Shown here: one piece after another, positions 8,479 to 16,753 of the stretch
Numbering within the stretch: the first letter of the stretch is position 1
Layout: every line of letters starts with the position of its first letter
From: Rhodoferax fermentans
GTDB lineage: Bacteria > Pseudomonadota > Gammaproteobacteria > Burkholderiales > Burkholderiaceae_C
Assembly (NCBI RefSeq): GCF_002017865.1
Contig: NZ_MTJN01000002.1
Span: 1 to 64,000 of the forward strand
Reading direction: 5' to 3'
Length of the DNA: 64,000 nt
The notes under the pieces: model-generated
Databases searched by the model: none
Seen by the model: the letters and a program-made list of their open reading frames with translations, nothing else
Told to the model about the DNA's origin: nothing
Made by a program: the position numbers and the translations under genes

Positions 8479-9270
8479 ATGAACAGCAAACTCACACTGA
8501 ATCTGGACAAGTCGGCCAACGCGCTGCGCCTCGCGCTCGACAAGGCTGGCGTGGTGGCGAACGTGAAGGCGGAAACCGCCGCGATCATCGACGTCTCCGG
8601 CTCGTTCGAGCACGAACACGAGGAGGGCACGACCAGCATCCTGATCGAGCGGCTCGTACCCTACTGCATGGTGCTCGACCCGGACCGCAAGATGGATGTC
8701 TTCACCTTCAGCGCTGGCGAACGCAACGCCCACTACGTGGGCGCGGTGACGCCGGACGACGCACGCGACTACGTCACGCGCAACATCGTCGATCAGGTAC
8801 CGGGCTGGAATGGCGGCACGACCTACAGCTTCGTGCTCGAGCGCGCGCTCGAGCACTTCGGATGGAAGGCGTGCGAGGAGGCACACCGCTCATCCCAGGG
8901 CGCCGGCTTTCTTAGCCGCCTGTTCGGTTGGTCGCCTAGCGGGCACGAGCACGGCACCCAGCACATGCACGAGAAGAGGCGCTCGCTCGTGCTCTTCATC
9001 ACCGATGGCGAAAACGACGGCAGCGACGAGGGGCGCACCATGCGCGTCCTCGAGGAATCGCAGCAGCGCGGCGACCAAGTCTACTTCCTGTTTATCGGCG
9101 CCTGCGAAGACAAGGGCGTGACGTTCGAATTTGTGCAGAAGATCGCGCGCCGGTTCAGGAACACCGGCGTGGTGGTGATCCGCGATCTTGAAGCCTTCGT
9201 GGCGCAGTCGGACGAGGAACTCAACGCCACGCTGCTCGGCCCGGAGCTTGTCGAATGGCTCAAGTCGTAG
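8479..9270 (+). CDS. vWA-domain protein, TerF/TerY-like
   Basis: A 263-aa von Willebrand factor A protein of the kind found with TerD genes. The MIDAS metal site is visible as AAIIDVSGSF (DxSxS, about residues 34-43), with the third motif in LVLFITDGENDGSDEG (about 172-187) and a conserved GGTTY loop (about 114). A His-rich insertion (HEHGTQHMHEK, about 155-165) sits before the last motif and could bind a metal. A proper AGGAGC site precedes the ATG. The start MNSKLTLNLDK echoes the TerD protein. In the family, vWA and TerD proteins are thought to form membrane-associated stress complexes; that is family knowledge, not visible here. Confidence 0.8.
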   Translation: MNSKLTLNLDKSANALRLALDKAGVVANVKAETAAIIDVSGSFEHEHEEGTTSILIERLVPYCMVLDPDRKMDVFTFSAGERNAHYVGAVTPDDARDYVTRNIVDQVPGWNGGTTYSFVLERALEHFGWKACEEAHRSSQGAGFLSRLFGWSPSGHEHGTQHMHEKRRSLVLFITDGENDGSDEGRTMRVLEESQQRGDQVYFLFIGACEDKGVTFEFVQKIARRFRNTGVVVIRDLEAFVAQSDEELNATLLGPELVEWLKS

Positions 9271-9350
9271 GCCGCAGGGCTCGCACCGGTTTGCTTTTTC
9301 GAGTGCGCGCAAGACCAGAGTCCCGACCGTCGCCTGCAGGATGGAGCCTC

Positions 9351-9527
9351 ATGGAACTACTACAGGCGCTTGCCTTAGGCATAACGGTTCAACTCGTCGG
9401 CGCCGCTACTGCCCAGCCTCAGGACGACTACACAGGCTTTGCGGATGAATCGATTGACGCGGGGGAGCATTTTGCTGGGGCACTGCTTCCTATCTTGATG
9501 GCTGTTGTCGCGTTCACAGGACTCTGA
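9351..9527 (+). CDS. Small hydrophobic protein (58 aa), unrecognised
   Basis: An ORF starting at ATG 9351, preceded within 12 bases by an AGGATGGAG stretch that can act as a ribosome site. The product has a hydrophobic N-terminal stretch (LLQALALGITVQLVGAA), an acidic middle (QDDYTGFADESIDAGEH) and a hydrophobic end (LLPILMAVVAFTGL), so it could be a two-segment membrane peptide. It lies 80 bases after the vWA gene and may be the last member of that operon. Length and lack of homology leave this uncertain. Confidence 0.3.
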   Translation: MELLQALALGITVQLVGAATAQPQDDYTGFADESIDAGEHFAGALLPILMAVVAFTGL

Positions 9528-9590
9528 CTCAACAACCATCTTTGCGCACTTTCAGACCGTGATTGACCCCAATGTGCTCAGATTGTTCGG

Positions 9591-10655
9591 TCACAGATCA
9601 AGCAAATTGGCCGCATCACTCAATAGAGTCGACTGTGCCCTGAAATAGCTCAACACAGTGGTCACACTGTGATGACCTGTCATCGTCATGGTTTCAGCCA
9701 GTGGTATGTTCTGGCGTCCAGCTTCTGTCACAAAGCCAGATCGTAACGAGTGGGCAGAGAAGTCACCTTCAATCCCCGCCAAGGCACATCGATCCTTGAC
9801 GACGGCGCGCACTGCAGCCGGGGAGAGCGCTTCACCAAGGTGTCCGCCTTTTCGGATTCTCCTGAAAATAAAACCTTCTGCAATCTTGCTGGTCTGCAGC
9901 CAGTCGTCAAGCGCTTTGCCCGCAGCTCCTACTATCGGTTTGCTGTTTTCCGGCAAATCTGTACCGGATTGATTGGTCTTGGAATAGGCTAAGGTGTAGA
10001 TGAAGTCGGTCGGTCCCACGCGCTTCAAAAACTGAATTTCGGCACTTGTCACCTCCGAACGCCTGCGTCCACCGCTGGCCCAGGCAAAAAGCAGCAAGGC
10101 GCGGTCACGCTTACCGCGCAAAGTATCGTCGCAGGTAGCCAGCAGCGCCTGCAACGGCTCCTTTGTCAGGGCGTCTTTGCGTTGCGGCATAGCCCCACGC
10201 TTGGCGTAAGCCTTGCGAGTACGCGACAGCAATTCGCGCACCTTGGGGTCATGGCATGGATTTTTGAGCTGTCGCAGTTGATGGGCCTTTGACAGCACGG
10301 CGATGCGGTGCACGAGGGTGTTGTGCGCCATGGCACCGAGCTTGCCTTTGTAGCCACCCTGGACCAGCGCCTGGTCAATCTCGGCGGGCAATTCCGAAAC
10401 CAGCCCTTTGGGCGTGGTGCGCTCGGCATGGTCGACGATGAATTGCAGCACGCAGGGCGTGGCCACCGGCAACTGAACCATCACGCCATAACGCAGGCCG
10501 TACCAGGCGGCCCAGTAACGCAAAGCACTGCGATAGCTCATCAGGGTGTTTTGCGACTCACCTTCGCGCAGCAACTCTTCGACGGCGCGTTGGGTCACAT
10601 CGCTGAGCTCGGTGGGCTGTAAAGCCGGAATTTTCTGAAGAGCAGGCAAACGCAT
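9591..10655 (-). CDS. Tyrosine-type site-specific recombinase
   Basis: A 354-aa integrase-family protein with an N-terminal SAM-like core-binding domain (about residues 15-110) and a C-terminal catalytic domain. Catalytic residues visible are the first Arg in WASGGRRRSEV, the H-x-x-R box in AHSLRSGF, the second His in TGHHSVTTVLSYF and the nucleophile Tyr of the same segment. Length is normal. It is divergent from a KfrA-like gene, with 123 bases between the starts that hold two inverted repeats. It is not a P4-type enzyme, so it is unlikely to be what placed the island at ssrA. Proteins of this kind can act as resolvases or move integrative elements. Confidence 0.85.
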   Translation of the reverse strand: MRLPALQKIPALQPTELSDVTQRAVEELLREGESQNTLMSYRSALRYWAAWYGLRYGVMVQLPVATPCVLQFIVDHAERTTPKGLVSELPAEIDQALVQGGYKGKLGAMAHNTLVHRIAVLSKAHQLRQLKNPCHDPKVRELLSRTRKAYAKRGAMPQRKDALTKEPLQALLATCDDTLRGKRDRALLLFAWASGGRRRSEVTSAEIQFLKRVGPTDFIYTLAYSKTNQSGTDLPENSKPIVGAAGKALDDWLQTSKIAEGFIFRRIRKGGHLGEALSPAAVRAVVKDRCALAGIEGDFSAHSLRSGFVTEAGRQNIPLAETMTMTGHHSVTTVLSYFRAQSTLLSDAANLLDL

Positions 10656-10685
10656 GGTTGAATCCAGGCAGAGTTATGACTAATT

Positions 10686-10750
10686 CATACATGTTATGTA
10701 TGATGTGTTACGCAAATACACAATAGATCACGATAACAATCTCTTATCGT
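10686..10750. promoter_or_regulatory. Two inverted repeats in the integrase/kfrA divergent promoter region
   Basis: Repeat 1 is CATACAT-gtt-ATGTATG (10686-10702). Repeat 2 is ACGATAA-7 bases-TTATCGT (10730-10750). Both are perfect 7-bp palindromes in an AT-rich intergenic segment between divergent genes. KfrA-type proteins repress their own promoters by binding such sites, so these are the natural operator candidates. No clear -35/-10 pair was assigned. Confidence 0.55.
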
Positions 10751-10778
10751 CGGTAAATATAACAGTCGGAGTAGAGCG

Positions 10779-11777
10779 ATGCAAATGAAAAGTACGCGAG
10801 GTGTCCAGCAAGACGATGTGTGGGCGGCGGCAGATGCTTTGATCGCCGAAGGTCTGCGCCCGACGATTGAGCGGGTTCGCCAGAAAATTGGAAGCGGCTC
10901 TCCCAACACCGTCAGCCCGATGCTGGAGGCTTGGTTCGCCACTTTGGGGCCGCGCCTCGGCGTAAGTGGGGCAAAAAAGGACATGCCGGGGCTACCTGTG
11001 GCAGTACAGTCAAGCGCCGCAAAGCTCTGGGAAATAGCACTTTCTCAAGCCCGCCAGGATGCTGAAAGTTCATTTACGAAGGACCGTGAGGCATTGGCGG
11101 CTGAACGCGCCGCTGTCGAGATTCAGGCTTCAGCACTCACACAACAGGAAGCCGTCCTGGTGGAGCGCCTGGCAGCGGCTGATCGGGCGCACGAGGTTTC
11201 TCAAAAGCAAATCAGTGCGCTGGAGAACCAGTTGCGGCATTTGCAAACGGCACTTGCAGAGCGAGACAACAAGATCTTAGAAGTCCAAGCCAGGCTGTCG
11301 ACCGTCGAGCAACAACGGGAAGCCGAGCGCCAGGCATTTGACGAAAAATCCAAACATCACGCAGAGGAACGCTTGCGTTCTGACGAGCGGGCGCTCGCCA
11401 ATGAGCGTCGTCTGATGGCGGAGATCGACCGAGAGCGACAGGATGTAAAACGGGCAAAGGCTCAGGCAACTGAGTTGCAGCAGCGTGCCCTAGACGCCAC
11501 CAACGCTTTGGAGACGAGGACAAACGAGTTAACGCAAAGGTTGCGAAATGCCGACGAAGAACTGCGCATCGCGCATCAAGCTTTGGCTACGGCCAATGAA
11601 CGTGCCGACGAACTGCGTACCTTGCTCAATGCCCAGGTAGACGCAAATGCCGATGTCTTGAAGCAGTTGCAAGCCATGATGGCAGCTCAAACCAGGCCGC
11701 CAGCAACCACTCAGTTCAAGCACCGAATCAAAAGCCAAGCCAAAGATCAGAGAAAATCATATAAAACAAGCAGTTAG
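10779..11777 (+). CDS. KfrA-like DNA-binding coiled-coil protein
   Basis: A 332-aa protein with the plasmid KfrA layout: an N-terminal helix-turn-helix (residues about 8-60, DDVWAAADALIAEGLRPT then RQKIGSGSPNTV) and a long alpha-helical coiled coil (about 85-310) rich in Gln, Glu, Arg and Ala, ending in a basic tail. Plasmid KfrA binds its own promoter and takes part in partition or nucleoid-like organisation. On a chromosomal island the pairing with a divergent tyrosine recombinase suggests a maintenance or regulatory unit brought in with the element. No frameshift is seen. Confidence 0.8.
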   Translation: MQMKSTRGVQQDDVWAAADALIAEGLRPTIERVRQKIGSGSPNTVSPMLEAWFATLGPRLGVSGAKKDMPGLPVAVQSSAAKLWEIALSQARQDAESSFTKDREALAAERAAVEIQASALTQQEAVLVERLAAADRAHEVSQKQISALENQLRHLQTALAERDNKILEVQARLSTVEQQREAERQAFDEKSKHHAEERLRSDERALANERRLMAEIDRERQDVKRAKAQATELQQRALDATNALETRTNELTQRLRNADEELRIAHQALATANERADELRTLLNAQVDANADVLKQLQAMMAAQTRPPATTQFKHRIKSQAKDQRKSYKTSS

Positions 11778-11796
11778 GTGTGATTCTGCGAACTTT

Positions 11797-12213
11797 TCAG
11801 GAATCACGGCCGACCCTCAGATCGCGCTCAAGCTGGCGCAGGGATCGCGCCGCATGACTGGGGCTCCATTGCGGGGCTTGTTTGGTGTACCACTCCAGGG
11901 CCACGGCCTTGAACGTGGTGCCATCTGGCAAGGTGGCCTTGAGCTTCTCGACCTTGCGCACTTTGACCGGATCGTGGCCGTTGGACTTTTGAGCCTTGGC
12001 TATGTCCCTTGCCTTGCGTGCTTCCTTGGGGCCAACGGCGGGATAGCTACCAAGGGCCATGCGGCCTTCTTTGCCCTCTTTCCGATATTTCCAGAACCAA
12101 CGCTTTGAACCGTTGGGGCTGACCTCAAGGTATAGGCCACCAGAGCAAGCCAGGCGAGACCGTGTTTTTTCAGGCGGGCAGGTCGCGTTTTTGCATTCAA
12201 CATCGGTAAGCAT
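11797..12213 (-). pseudogene. P4-type integrase, N-terminal fragment (DUF4102)
   Basis: From ATG 12213 (MLTDVECKNATCPPEKTRSR) this gives 138 residues matching the N-terminal arm-binding DUF4102 domain of P4-family integrases, including WFWKYRKEGKEGRMALGSYP. The family is about 400 aa; here the core-binding domain begins (FKAVALEWYTKQAPQWS) and then the ORF stops, so the whole catalytic domain is lost. It lies right beside the 3' end of ssrA and reads away from it, the usual place for an integrase of an ssrA-targeting island. The break lies next to the end of the KfrA-like gene, so a rearrangement joined the two. Confidence 0.8.
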
Positions 12214-12302
12214 GGGGGAACAGCTCCTACAGTGAAAACGGGGGAACAAATCGAAGAATTGAAGTTTTCCCCTATTTGTTCCCCCGCATGTTCCCCCGTT
12301 TT
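12211..12302. repeat. Cluster of GGGGGAACA repeats between integrase relic and ssrA
   Basis: Four copies of the core GGGGGAACA (or its complement TGTTCCCCC) occur in about 90 bases: near 12214, at 12240, at 12278 and at 12290. Two of them form a perfect 13-bp inverted repeat, CGGGGGAACAAAT (12239-12251) and its complement (12274-12286). Repeated short sites beside an integrase and its attachment site fit integrase arm-type or excisionase binding sites; this is inference. Confidence 0.6.
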
Positions 12303-12421
12303 GCGCTGGATGTCAACGAACGAAAGCGAACGATCTTGGAAGTGAAACCCGTATAAGTGGCTGATTTGGCAAAGAAAAAGGCCGTTTGCTGGACTTCAGC
12401 GAACGGCCTTGGACGTATATA

Positions 12422-12798
12422 TGGTGGAGCTGGGGGGATTTGAACCCCCGTCCGCAAACCTTCTTCGAACAGTTCTACATGTGTAGCCGTCTGATTTGGA
12501 TCTCGCTTTTCACATCGCGCAGTGGCACGCTATGCAAATCGCCAGCAACCTATTTTCTCGACCTGCCCTAAGTTACCCAAGGCAGACCCAGCCGAATGAA
12601 ATTACCCCACAGCCTGGACAGCTTGCGCCGCCCTTGCCCAGCCTATCGGCTTGCTGTTGTGAGGCTCACTAGCAATTAAGCAGCGAGTGCGAAACGTTCG
12701 TCGTTTGCAGTTAGTTTTTTTGAATCAGTTTTACGAGCGCATTCAGCTCGACATGCCCTGCTGCGCGTCCGAATCCACGTCGAAACCAGTGCAGCCCC
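12422..12798 (-). ncRNA. ssrA: tmRNA (ssrA), tag ANDERFALAA
   Basis: A 377-base transfer-messenger RNA that rescues stalled ribosomes and tags the product for proteolysis. The 5' end GGGGCTGCACTGGTTTCGAC (at 12798) and the 3' T-arm/acceptor end with encoded CCA (12422) are both clear. The tag reading frame occupies 12676-12708 and reads A-N-D-E-R-F-A-L-A-A-stop, the form common in beta-proteobacteria. The 3' end is a frequent integration site for islands, and a truncated P4-type integrase lies next to it here. It starts only 12 bases after the gph stop on the same strand. Confidence 0.97.
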
Positions 12799-12810
12799 AA
12801 GCCTGACATT

Positions 12811-13491
12811 TTAGGGCCGACTGATCAATTGCAAGAGCTCAAGGGCAGAATTAATCGTGGCGTGGGCGCCCCACTGCCTGGTGTCGGACTTTTGCCCCAG
12901 ATAACCGTAGGTGGCTGCGACGGTTTTCATGCCTGCGGCCAAACCTGCCACGATGTCACGCTCGTCATCACCCACATAAACACAGCTCTCAGGAGGCACA
13001 TCCAGACGTCTAGCCGCCTCCAGCAAAGGCAAGGGGTGAGGCTTGGCATGGGCCGTGGTGTCGCCGCTGATGATGGTGCCGGCTGAGGCAAAAAGTGGCA
13101 TGGCCTGGGTCAGCGGTGTGGTGAAGCGGGCCGATTTGTTGGTGACCACACCCCACGGGGTGCCTTGTTGCACCAAATCGTCCAGCAGTTGCGCTACGCC
13201 AGGAAACACCAGCGAGTCTTGCGTCAGCCGCTGCTCATAGTTGGTAAAAAACTCTTCTCGATAACTGTTGTACTCGGGGTGGTCGGGGTCCATGCCAAAC
13301 GCGATGTTCAGCATGCCACGCGCCCCGGCACCGGCCATGGGCCGGTAGGCCGCCAGATCCATCGAGGGCAAACCACGTGTGGTGCGCATCAAGTCTGCAG
13401 CTGCGCCCAGGTCTGGGGCGCTGTCGATCAAGGTGCCGTCCAGGTCGAACAGCACCGCCTTCACACCGGTGAATCGGTTGAGGGAGCTCAT
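12811..13491 (-). CDS. gph: Phosphoglycolate phosphatase
   Basis: A 226-aa HAD-superfamily phosphatase that removes phosphate from 2-phosphoglycolate formed during DNA repair or oxygenase side reactions. HAD motif I is AVLFDLDGTLIDSAPD (residues about 12-27), motif II is VVTNKS (about 116), motif III the Lys in AHAKPHP (about 148), and motif IV VYVGDDERD (about 169). ATG 13491 is preferred over the TTG one codon upstream. It is 13 bases downstream of ubiG, an arrangement usual in Burkholderiales. Confidence 0.92.
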   Translation of the reverse strand: MSSLNRFTGVKAVLFDLDGTLIDSAPDLGAAADLMRTTRGLPSMDLAAYRPMAGAGARGMLNIAFGMDPDHPEYNSYREEFFTNYEQRLTQDSLVFPGVAQLLDDLVQQGTPWGVVTNKSARFTTPLTQAMPLFASAGTIISGDTTAHAKPHPLPLLEAARRLDVPPESCVYVGDDERDIVAGLAAGMKTVAATYGYLGQKSDTRQWGAHATINSALELLQLISRP

Positions 13492-13504
13492 CAAGGGCAG
13501 CGGT

Positions 13505-14215
13505 TCAGGCGGTTTTTTGGGCCGCCAGCATGTAGTTCACGCTGGTGTCGGCATTGAGCCAGAAGCGCTGGGTGAATGGGTTGTACGACAGCCCCTTGCT
13601 GTGTGACACCGTGAGGCCAGCCTGGCGACAGAAGCCCGCCAGTTCGCTGGGACGAAGCAATTTGGCGTATTCATGGGTGCCACGCGGCACCATGTTGAGC
13701 ACGTACTCGGCACCCACAATGGCCATCACAAACGACTTGGGGTTGCGGTTGATGGTGGAGAAAAACACCCAGCCACCAGGCTTCACCAGCGTCGCACAAG
13801 CTCGCACGACCGAGGCCGGGTCAGGCACATGCTCCAGCATTTCCATACAGGTCACTGCGTCAAAACTCCCGGGTTGCTCGGCAGCCAAGGCTTCGGCACT
13901 GATTTCACGGTATTGCACGTTCTGGGTTTGTGCGTCCAGCGCGTGCAACTGCGCCACGCGCAAGACCTTGGTAGACAGGTCAATGCCGGTGGCTGTGGCG
14001 CCAGCGCGCGCCAGGGAGTCGGTCAGGATACCGCCGCCACAACCCACGTCCAGCACATTCAGGCCAGCCAGAGGGCACAGGCCGTTGATCCAGCCCAGGC
14101 GCAAGGGGTTGATCTTGTGCAAGGCGTGCATTTCGCCCTCTGCGTCCCACCAGTGGTGGGCCAGTTCAGAAAATTTGGCCAATTCAGCCGCGTCGGCGTT
14201 GATCGTTGTGTTCAT
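13505..14215 (-). CDS. ubiG: Ubiquinone biosynthesis O-methyltransferase
   Basis: A 236-aa class I SAM-dependent methyltransferase that carries out both O-methylations of the ubiquinone ring. The SAM-binding motif is LNVLDVGCGGGILTDSLAR (about residues 53-71), the second acidic motif TGIDLS (about 77) and the post-motif DAVTCMEMLEHVPDP (about 120-134). The N-terminal WWDAEGEMHALHKINPLRL is diagnostic of UbiG. Normal length. It is transcribed with gph. Confidence 0.95.
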   Translation of the reverse strand: MNTTINADAAELAKFSELAHHWWDAEGEMHALHKINPLRLGWINGLCPLAGLNVLDVGCGGGILTDSLARAGATATGIDLSTKVLRVAQLHALDAQTQNVQYREISAEALAAEQPGSFDAVTCMEMLEHVPDPASVVRACATLVKPGGWVFFSTINRNPKSFVMAIVGAEYVLNMVPRGTHEYAKLLRPSELAGFCRQAGLTVSHSKGLSYNPFTQRFWLNADTSVNYMLAAQKTA

Positions 14216-14271
14216 GACTGGATTATCGGAAATTTAGGCTGAAAAAAGCCGTGTAGACACCAGGTACCCTT

Positions 14272-14305
14272 AAAAAACAAAACCCACCGCAAGGGTGGGT
14301 TTTGT
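14272..14305 (-). terminator. Rho-independent terminator of the HiPIP gene
   Basis: A 12-bp perfect stem (ACAAAACCCACC at 14277-14288 with its complement at 14294-14305, 5-base loop) is followed on the minus strand by TTTTTT. It lies 14 bases beyond the HiPIP stop, in the right orientation. Confidence 0.85.
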
Positions 14306-14318
14306 GGGGCATGTGAGC

Positions 14319-14621
14319 TTATGCCTTCTTGGCCCAGGCGCTGCACCAGCCCTTGGCAACAACTTCCTTGCCAGCGAACAAAGGACAGGCTCCTTGAGGA
14401 GCAGTCTTGCCTTGGTACAAGGCGCAGGTGGAACAGGACTGATCCTTGGTGTGCTTGGGGTACTTGGTCTTGTCCGCTTTTGTCGTGTCAGCTACATAGC
14501 CCAAGCTCTTGGCGTTGGCATCTGTTTCAGCGACCAAGGGGGCTGCGGCCATGGCCATGCCAGAAGCCAATGCGCTGGTGCCGACCACTGATTGCAGAAT
14601 AAATACGCGACGATTTGTCAT
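14319..14621 (-). CDS. High-potential iron-sulfur protein (HiPIP)
   Basis: A 100-aa periplasmic electron carrier holding one [4Fe-4S] cluster. A twin-arginine-like signal (MTNRRVFILQSVVGTSALASG) fits export of the folded protein. Four cluster cysteines are visible in the order CSTCALYQG (two), GACPLF and GWCSAW, matching the family's C-x2-C, C, C pattern. HiPIPs in this order pass electrons from the bc1 complex to oxidases or reaction centres. It is a single-gene unit with its own terminator. Confidence 0.93.
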   Translation of the reverse strand: MTNRRVFILQSVVGTSALASGMAMAAAPLVAETDANAKSLGYVADTTKADKTKYPKHTKDQSCSTCALYQGKTAPQGACPLFAGKEVVAKGWCSAWAKKA

Positions 14622-14788
14622 AGGTCTGTTTCCTGAGTAGTTGATAAAACTGCGGCTGGCATCCCGTGCTGGCAGCTGCGCAAAAGATTATCGGCGCAGC
14701 CTGGGAAAAAAACAGCCGAGTTACCTCAAAAACCCATCAATTAAGTCAAAACTAAGTTTGGGAAATACTGCGCATTGCAAGGATCGCT

Positions 14789-15817
14789 TCAGGCCACGCT
14801 GTCAGCGACAAAACCCGCAAATGAGGCCTTGAGCTGGTCCATGGCGTCCTGGGGCAAGCGGTTGCCCACCTGCGACACCACACGCCCGGCACATTGATTC
14901 GCCAGCCAGGCGGCCTGGGCATGGTTGTGGCCATGGGTGACGGCGTACAGGAATGCACCCGCAAACATGTCACCGGCACCATTGGTGTCGATGGCTTTGA
15001 CCTGTGCGGCAGGCACTTCTGTGGCTTGACCACCTTCCAGCACCACACAGCCCTTGGCGCTGCGGGTCAGGCACACCACCCTCGCCTGCTGGCTGAGTTG
15101 GCGGCAGATCTGCGCCAGATCTTTGCGACCACACCAGACCTGGGCTTCCTCTTCGTTGCAGAACAGGTAGTCCAGCCTGCCGGTCTCGGCATTACCGACC
15201 ATGGCGTCGAGCCCTGGGCGGCAGAAGTTGATCATGGTCATGTCGCTCAGCGTGGTGGCCAGTGCCACACCAGCCTCACGTGCAATGGCCCGGCCCTTGA
15301 TGGCGGCATCCAGCCCGGTGGGCGACGCAGCCAGGTAACCTTCCATGTAATAGACCTTGGATTTGACGATGTCGTGGGGATGCAAGGCGGTGGCGTCAAT
15401 GTCGGCGGTGGCACCTAAAAAGGTGCTCATGCTGCGCTCGGCGTCAGGCGTCACCATCACCATACAACTGCCGGTCTGGCCCTGTGGTGCGCGAGTGTGC
15501 GTCAAGTTGGTGGCGACACCGTGTGAGATCAGATCCTGGGTGTAAAACTCGCCCAGTTCATCGTCCGCCACGCGGCAGGAGTAAAACGCCTTGCCACCCA
15601 ACTGGGCCACCGCCACCACCGTGTTGCCGGCCGATCCGCCGCCCGCACGGAGCACCGGCAAACCGTAGACATGGCTGAGCAGCTCGGTGCGACGGGCCGC
15701 GTCGATCAAGGTCATATGACGTTTTTCAACACCAGCGGCCTGCAACTGCGCATCGGACACCTCGTACTGCGAGTCCACCAGCGCATTGCCGATGGCGTAA
15801 ACGTCATGGTGACTCAT
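14789..15817 (-). CDS. PfkB-family kinase, adenosine kinase type
   Basis: A 342-aa ribokinase-fold sugar/nucleoside kinase. The start SHHDVYAIGNALVDSQYEVS and the RAGGGSAGNTVVAVAQLGGKA loop are typical of adenosine-kinase-like members. The C-terminal PfkB signature with catalytic Asp is IDTNGAGDMFAGAFLYAV (about residues 273-290). The likely reaction is phosphorylation of adenosine or a related nucleoside with ATP. The gene ends 169 bases from the HiPIP start and begins two bases after the fpr stop, so fpr and this gene probably form an operon. Confidence 0.8.
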   Translation of the reverse strand: MSHHDVYAIGNALVDSQYEVSDAQLQAAGVEKRHMTLIDAARRTELLSHVYGLPVLRAGGGSAGNTVVAVAQLGGKAFYSCRVADDELGEFYTQDLISHGVATNLTHTRAPQGQTGSCMVMVTPDAERSMSTFLGATADIDATALHPHDIVKSKVYYMEGYLAASPTGLDAAIKGRAIAREAGVALATTLSDMTMINFCRPGLDAMVGNAETGRLDYLFCNEEEAQVWCGRKDLAQICRQLSQQARVVCLTRSAKGCVVLEGGQATEVPAAQVKAIDTNGAGDMFAGAFLYAVTHGHNHAQAAWLANQCAGRVVSQVGNRLPQDAMDQLKASFAGFVADSVA

Positions 15818-15819
15818 GT

Positions 15820-16596
15820 TTATTGCTCCACAAAAGCGCGTTCAACCACAAAGTCACCGGGTTTGGTGGTGTTGCCTTCCAGGAAACCACGGGTTTCCAA
15901 GATGTGTTTCAGGTCTTTCAACAAGGCCGGGCTGCCACACATCATGGCGCGGTCGTATTCGGGGTCAAACTTGGGCAGACCCAGGTCCTTTTGCAGCTTG
16001 CCGGACTCGATCAGGTCGGTGATGCGGCCCTGGTTCTTGTAGGGCTCACGGGTCACCGTGGGGTAATACAGCATTTGCGCAGTGACCATCTCGCCGAGGA
16101 ACTCGTGGTCGGGCAGCTCTTGGGTCAGATAGTCGTGGTACGCCAGTTCAGCCACTTCACGCACACCGTGCACCAGAATCACTTTTTCAAACTTTTCGTA
16201 GGTTTCGGGGTCACGCACGATGCTCAAAAACGGCGCCAGACCGGTGCCTGTGCCAAACAGGTACAGGTTTTTGCCGGGCAGCAGGTAGTCGATCAGCAAG
16301 GTGCCGGTGGGCTTTTTGCCCACCACAATCTGGTCACCCACTTTGATGTGTTGCAGCTTGGAGGTGAGCGGGCCGTCCTGCACCTTGATGCTCAGAAACT
16401 CCAGGTGGTCTTCGTAGTTGGGGCTGACAATGCTGTAGGCGCGCAGCAGCGGTTTGCCACCCTCCAGGCGCAGGCCGATCATGGTGAAGTGGCCGTTTGA
16501 AAAGCGCAAAGCCTGATCACGTGTGGTGGTGAAGCTGAACAGTCGGTCTGTCCAGTGGTGAACGCTTAAAACGGTTTCATTCAGAAATGCACTCAT
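15820..16596 (-). CDS. fpr: Ferredoxin/flavodoxin--NADP+ reductase
   Basis: A 258-aa FAD enzyme transferring electrons between NADPH and ferredoxin or flavodoxin. The FAD-binding RAYSIVSPNYEDHLEF (RxYS motif, about residues 51-66), the NADP-binding LFGTGTGLAPFLSIVRDPE (about 107-125) and the ending with catalytic-face aromatic/acidic residues match bacterial Fpr class II. The start at 16596 is chosen because the longer ORF to 16692 adds a non-family sequence that would overlap the promoter. It is followed by the PfkB kinase. Confidence 0.9.
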   Translation of the reverse strand: MSAFLNETVLSVHHWTDRLFSFTTTRDQALRFSNGHFTMIGLRLEGGKPLLRAYSIVSPNYEDHLEFLSIKVQDGPLTSKLQHIKVGDQIVVGKKPTGTLLIDYLLPGKNLYLFGTGTGLAPFLSIVRDPETYEKFEKVILVHGVREVAELAYHDYLTQELPDHEFLGEMVTAQMLYYPTVTREPYKNQGRITDLIESGKLQKDLGLPKFDPEYDRAMMCGSPALLKDLKHILETRGFLEGNTTKPGDFVVERAFVEQ

Positions 16597-16708
16597 GGGT
16601 CGCCTTGAATTGTGGATAAAACAAAAGTGTGCGAGTGTAAAAGGCCAGGCCACGGCGGGCCTGACATAAATCAACTCAGCCGGAAAAATCACATGATAAA
16701 TTGGCTTC

Positions 16709-16731
16709 TAGCCCTTTTACCATAAGGGCTA
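16709..16731. repeat. REP-like palindrome, copy 1
   Basis: TAGCCCTT (16709-16716) and AAGGGCTA (16724-16731) form an 8-bp stem with a short loop. It lies 22 bases beyond the alaS stop, between alaS and fpr. Three related copies occur at 22461, 26852 and 27212. Confidence 0.75.
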
Positions 16732-16753
16732 TTAGCTACGACTTAAATAGCGC

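Noticed and set aside
6828..8639. 603-aa minus-strand ORF opposite terD and the helical gene
   Set aside because: Shadow; the plus-strand TerD match and operon spacing are much stronger.
12211..12302. Part of a CRISPR or a terminator
   Set aside because: Repeats are too short and are mixed direct and inverted; there is no T-run following a strong stem.
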